Shown: positions 61,279-64,000 of the stretch, piece after piece
Layout of the letters: every line of letters starts with the position of its first letter
Numbering within the stretch: the first letter of the stretch is position 1
Assembly (NCBI GenBank): GCA_963802915.1
Contig: CAWDKQ010000008.1
Location: 496,001 to 560,000 of the forward strand
DNA from: JAICMB01 sp963802915
GTDB taxonomy: Bacteria > Acidobacteriota > Terriglobia > Bryobacterales > Bryobacteraceae
Length of the DNA: 64,000 nt
Reading direction: 5' to 3'
The notes under the pieces: generated by a model
What the model saw: only the letters and a program-made list of their open reading frames with translations
The model's database searches: none
Told to the model about the DNA's origin: nothing
Position numbers and translations under genes: made by a program

Positions 61279-62133
61279 ATGAACGACGAGACGAAGCGAC
61301 CGGCACGGGTCTTCCTAAGCTATTCAAAGGCGGATCAGGAGATCGCACGTGAGATTGCCTATCACTTGATGCAGGCCGGCCTCCACGCGTGGCTAGGGGA
61401 TTGGGAACTGGGTCCCGGCGACTCGCTACGGGAACATATCGGTAGCGCAGCGACATCGAGCGACTGCATCCTAGTGTTGCTTTCGCCCGCGTCTGTGGAG
61501 TCTCCATGGGTTCGGCAGGAGATTAATTCCGCCCTCTCCCGTGAGCTTACTGACCGAGCGATTCGCCTGATACCGATACTTATTGAGAATTGCGAAATCC
61601 CAAAGAACTTAGCGGATCGGATCTACTTGGATTGGCGAAGTGACCGCGAAAAAGGAATGAAGCGACTGGTAGACCAAATATGGGCTGTTGCGTCCATTCA
61701 GTTTTCCGAAATGACTCCTGAAAGATTTGAGCAGTTGGTGGGCGATCTCCTCGTCGAAATGGGATTCACCGTTGAGGCTCATGCCAGAACGGCCCGAGAT
61801 CGGGGCTACGACTTTATGGCGGTTCACAAATCTTCGGACCCATTCGGAGTGCAGAAGAGCGAGACCTGGCTCGTAGAAGTAAAGCTTTACAGCAATTCGC
61901 GCGTGAGTATCACGGCCCTACGGCAGGCTGTGGCGTTGTTGGCTGCTTCAAGCGAAGCGGACAAGGGTCTGGTCGTGACCAGCGGAAATATAACATCCGA
62001 GGGGCGGAAGTTCCTTGAAGAATCTGGTTACGCGAGCAGGATCAGGATTATCGAGGGGCCGGAACTGACGAATTTAATCGCCCGGCATCCCTCGCTGATT
62101 GAGCGATACTTCCACGGTGGCGGCCGTGCCTGA
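61279..62133 (+). CDS. TIR domain fused to Mrr-like PD-(D/E)XK nuclease
   Basis: 284 residues. Residues about 9-135 are a TIR domain: ARVFLSYSKADQEIAREIA, LVLLSPASVESPWVRQEI with Glu81 at the NADase position. After a short linker (about 136-145) comes an Mrr-like nuclease at about 146-275: MTPERFEQLVGDLLVEMGFTVE, RDRGYDFMAVH (Asp178), WLVEVKLYS (Glu200-Val-Lys202), then GLVVTSGNITSEGRKFLEE. Both halves appear to keep catalytic residues. TIR enzymes commonly degrade NAD or make a signal in phage defence, and Mrr nucleases cut DNA. It starts 97 nt from the divergent HTH-ImmA gene and overlaps the next gene by 8 nt. Confidence 0.88.
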   Translation: MNDETKRPARVFLSYSKADQEIAREIAYHLMQAGLHAWLGDWELGPGDSLREHIGSAATSSDCILVLLSPASVESPWVRQEINSALSRELTDRAIRLIPILIENCEIPKNLADRIYLDWRSDREKGMKRLVDQIWAVASIQFSEMTPERFEQLVGDLLVEMGFTVEAHARTARDRGYDFMAVHKSSDPFGVQKSETWLVEVKLYSNSRVSITALRQAVALLAASSEADKGLVVTSGNITSEGRKFLEESGYASRIRIIEGPELTNLIARHPSLIERYFHGGGRA

Positions 62134-62665
62134 TGGGAAAATCCTACGTCACCGGTTAGAGCAATGCCCGCCGGGACGACCCGGCTGGAAGGAATATGAG
62201 GATACCTGCATCGAGGCGTTGAAATACCTCTTTGTGCCACCTCTGGAAGAACCGCACATCCAGCCCAGAAGTTATTCCGAGATTGACCGGCGCGATGCTG
62301 TCTTCCCCAATCGCAACATGGACGCAAACAACAATTGGGGGCATATCTTCAAGGAACTTGCGGCGCGGATGGTGCTGTTCGAGTTCAAGAATTATGACCG
62401 CGAAGAGATTGGCAAAGAAGAGACGAACCAGACCAGGAACTATCTGAACAAGCCGATGGGAAAGCTCGCGATCATGTGCTGCAATCGCGCCCCGAATGAG
62501 GCGGCCCACATCAAACGCAATACCATCTACAGCGAGGATGGCAAGGTAATCCTGTTCGTGACGACCGAGCAGCTCATCGAAATGCTGTTTATTAAGGAGC
62601 GCGGCGAAGATCCGTCCGACCTCATCATGGACATGATCGAGCGTTTCTACCTGCAGCATGAATAG
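62126..62665 (+). CDS. PD-(D/E)XK nuclease-like protein, second gene of TIR operon
   Basis: 179 residues from GTG 62126, which sits inside the last codons of the TIR gene. The pattern is a compact PD-(D/E)XK nuclease: GWKEYEDTCIEALKYLF, the acidic RRDAVFPN (Asp57), VLFEFKNYD (Glu86-Phe-Lys88), then QTRNYLNKPMGKLAIMCCNR. The C-terminus has VILFVTTEQLIEMLFIKERGEDPSD. I do not recall a named family for this exact pattern. It has no HTH or specificity domain. With the preceding Mrr-like domain this operon has two nuclease folds. Its function is unknown. Confidence 0.75.
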   Translation: MPDGKILRHRLEQCPPGRPGWKEYEDTCIEALKYLFVPPLEEPHIQPRSYSEIDRRDAVFPNRNMDANNNWGHIFKELAARMVLFEFKNYDREEIGKEETNQTRNYLNKPMGKLAIMCCNRAPNEAAHIKRNTIYSEDGKVILFVTTEQLIEMLFIKERGEDPSDLIMDMIERFYLQHE

Positions 62666-62668
62666 TCT

Positions 62669-63460
62669 GTGCCTCGCCCAAACTCACTGCCGTGGCTGGA
62701 GAGTGCCGACGCGAAGATGATTCGCGCGCATGAAAACATCGAGGGAGTTGCTCGGGAAATCAACGACTGGTTCGCGTCGATAGAGGTCAATATTTACCTG
62801 AAGACCGCTCCGGCAAATCCGGCGCCGTGGCTGGTCGTTCACGCCACCGACCACATCCCGCCGATCCGGCTCAGCATCCTTATAGGGGAATGCGTCCACA
62901 ACATGCGATCCGCGGTCGACAATCTGGTCTGCGGCCTCGCCTTGACGCTGAAGTCCACCTGCAAGTGCCGTGACTTGGCGTTTCCCCTATACAAAGACCA
63001 GGCCGAGTGGGATGAAAAGGCGGACAAGCCGCTGAAGGGTATTCCGCCCCTTGCGAAGGAAGCGATACGTCAACTCCAGCCTTGGGCGGACACGGTCTCG
63101 CCTAATCCGCTGACGATTCTGAACAAACTGAGCAATATCGACAAGCACCGGGCCTGCAACTTTACCCTCGCCTATGGACACGACGTTGCCTTCCGGGTGC
63201 ACTGCAATAACGGCGCGATTCTGAATGTGGATGTGAAGGAGCCCCTTTACCTTGGTGACGTGCACACGATTCCGCTGCAGATAGATAAACGGCTGGTGGA
63301 GGGCAGCGCGCGAGTCCAGACATCGGGAACTTTCGTGCTCACCTTGCGCGAGGAGAGCGACTGGGATGACATTCCTGTGATGAAAGTCCTGCAGGACTGT
63401 TTCGACCACATCGAACGCAGGATCGTTCCCAAATTGAAACCGTTTTTTGAAAAGCCTTGA
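62669..63460 (+). CDS. Uncharacterised protein, third gene of the TIR operon
   Basis: 263 residues from GTG 62669, four bases after the previous stop. The notable motif is IRLSILIGECVHNMRSAVDNLVCGLAL, a helix with GExxHNxRSAxDxL that recurs in hypothetical proteins of mobile regions. It is helical and HEPN-like in look, but the RxxxxxH motif of HEPN nucleases is not matched exactly. A short Cys pair CKC follows. It then has NPLTILNKLSNIDKHRA and a C-terminal beta-rich half. No enzyme call is possible. Confidence 0.6.
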   Translation: MPRPNSLPWLESADAKMIRAHENIEGVAREINDWFASIEVNIYLKTAPANPAPWLVVHATDHIPPIRLSILIGECVHNMRSAVDNLVCGLALTLKSTCKCRDLAFPLYKDQAEWDEKADKPLKGIPPLAKEAIRQLQPWADTVSPNPLTILNKLSNIDKHRACNFTLAYGHDVAFRVHCNNGAILNVDVKEPLYLGDVHTIPLQIDKRLVEGSARVQTSGTFVLTLREESDWDDIPVMKVLQDCFDHIERRIVPKLKPFFEKP

Positions 63461-63654
63461 GCCCGATAGCATCTGCCGAGCGCTTTATTTTATCGCGGAT
63501 TCGTACCGACAAGTCGGCATCTCGTAGCTCAACTCCCAGCCAACACGCCGCCAATCCGCGACCCGGTTTCCGGCTTTGAAAGGCATCCAGTCCAGGAGCG
63601 CCGTTCCTCGGGCCCTGTCCGTCAAAAGAGACGTTGAAATTCGGCGGAGCGCCA

Positions 63655-63984
63655 CTATTGTCCTTGAGACATCACCACCCGAAGGACGTTATTGATACGC
63701 GTAGAATAGCCCGCGCCGAATTGCTGAAGCCATTCAAAAACGTCGGCATCCAGACGCACGGCCACCAACTTCTTGGGAGGACGCCGGAATTGTCTCAGTT
63801 GCTTATCGGTGAGCGCTGGAATATCGGTATAGTCGATATCGGCAACATCCCCTCGTTTTTGTCTCTTTGCAACGCCTTCCAGCACCGCCTTTTGGCGTTC
63901 AGTCAGAGGTCTGTTCCAGATAGATTCGGCGCTCGCGTTGATCTGCCTCACGGGCCAGGATGGTGCGGATAACTTCTTCGCCAT
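63655..63984 (-). CDS. BrnA-like antitoxin
   Basis: 109 residues from ATG 63984. The C-terminal KKLVAVRLDADVFEWLQQFGAGYSTRINNVLR fits the ribbon-helix-helix of BrnA antitoxins, which bind operator DNA and neutralise the BrnT ribonuclease. The N-terminal ~70 residues are a charged linker. In known loci brnT lies just upstream, which here would be beyond base 64000. About 190 bases between this gene and the TIR operon hold nothing I can support. Confidence 0.7.
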   Translation of the reverse strand: MAKKLSAPSWPVRQINASAESIWNRPLTERQKAVLEGVAKRQKRGDVADIDYTDIPALTDKQLRQFRRPPKKLVAVRLDADVFEWLQQFGAGYSTRINNVLRVVMSQGQ

Positions 63985-64000
63985 TCGGATGCTACTCAAA

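Overview
The window looks like a GC-rich chromosomal segment of an Acidobacteriota member, most likely Bryobacterales/Solibacter-like. This is inferred from an Oar-like TonB receptor with an N-terminal carboxypeptidase-regulatory domain, many small secreted paralogues, AddAB-type recombination genes and the HU, HIT and rpsA set. No 16S rRNA is present to prove it. Housekeeping genes (rpsA, HU, frr, mfd, addAB, tRNA-Val) are interleaved with accessory cargo.

Layout. 1-6 kb: a sulfatase-fold hydrolase cut by the left edge, a methyltransferase-like gene broken by two frameshifts, and an Oar-like TonB receptor broken by at least six. 6-12.3 kb: a minus-strand run of a TPR protein, a TIR-transmembrane-SUMF1 protein, a GH31 glycosidase, a small protein, msrB and an interrupted receiver domain. 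12.4-16.8 kb: tRNA-Val(GAC), HIT hydrolase, HU, rpsA, a secreted protein and frr. 16.9-22.4 kb: a UxaA-type dehydratase, a secreted HIT-like protein, a glycine-rich and a proline-rich secreted protein. 22.4-30.8 kb: an ArsR/SRPBCC/VOC/DUF5655-like operon, then addB-addA. 30.8-43.1 kb: a DoxX-thioredoxin fusion, an S9 peptidase and a Cus-type copper/silver efflux locus with small secreted Cys/His/Met-rich proteins. 43.2-45.4 kb: a PLP dehydratase, a solitary Cas6-like RAMP protein and a NifU/IscU scaffold in overlapping frames. 45.4-51.3 kb: an ATP-dependent ligase with its MBL exonuclease, a membrane spermidine-synthase-like protein and an MFS transporter. 51.3-55.8 kb: a heptamer repeat array, two small proteins and mfd.

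55.8-64 kb is accessory DNA that reads as a defence or toxin-antitoxin island. It holds an AbiEi-like/Fic fusion, an FG-GAP protein, a PIN/XRE-ImmA pair, then a divergent three-gene operon encoding TIR plus Mrr-like nuclease, a second PD-(D/E)XK nuclease and an unrecognised protein, and finally a BrnA-type antitoxin at the right edge. The three-gene operon (61279-63460) is the best candidate for an undescribed system. A 23-bp imperfect direct repeat (55815 and 59110) brackets the Fic and FG-GAP part and suggests insertion next to mfd.

Other cross-cutting signals are -10 hexamers lying 5-8 nt before GTG, TTG or ATG starts without Shine-Dalgarno sites, which suggests leaderless transcripts, and two different TIR-domain architectures in one window. 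Function calls rest on reading motifs in the translated sequence; no database search was run.
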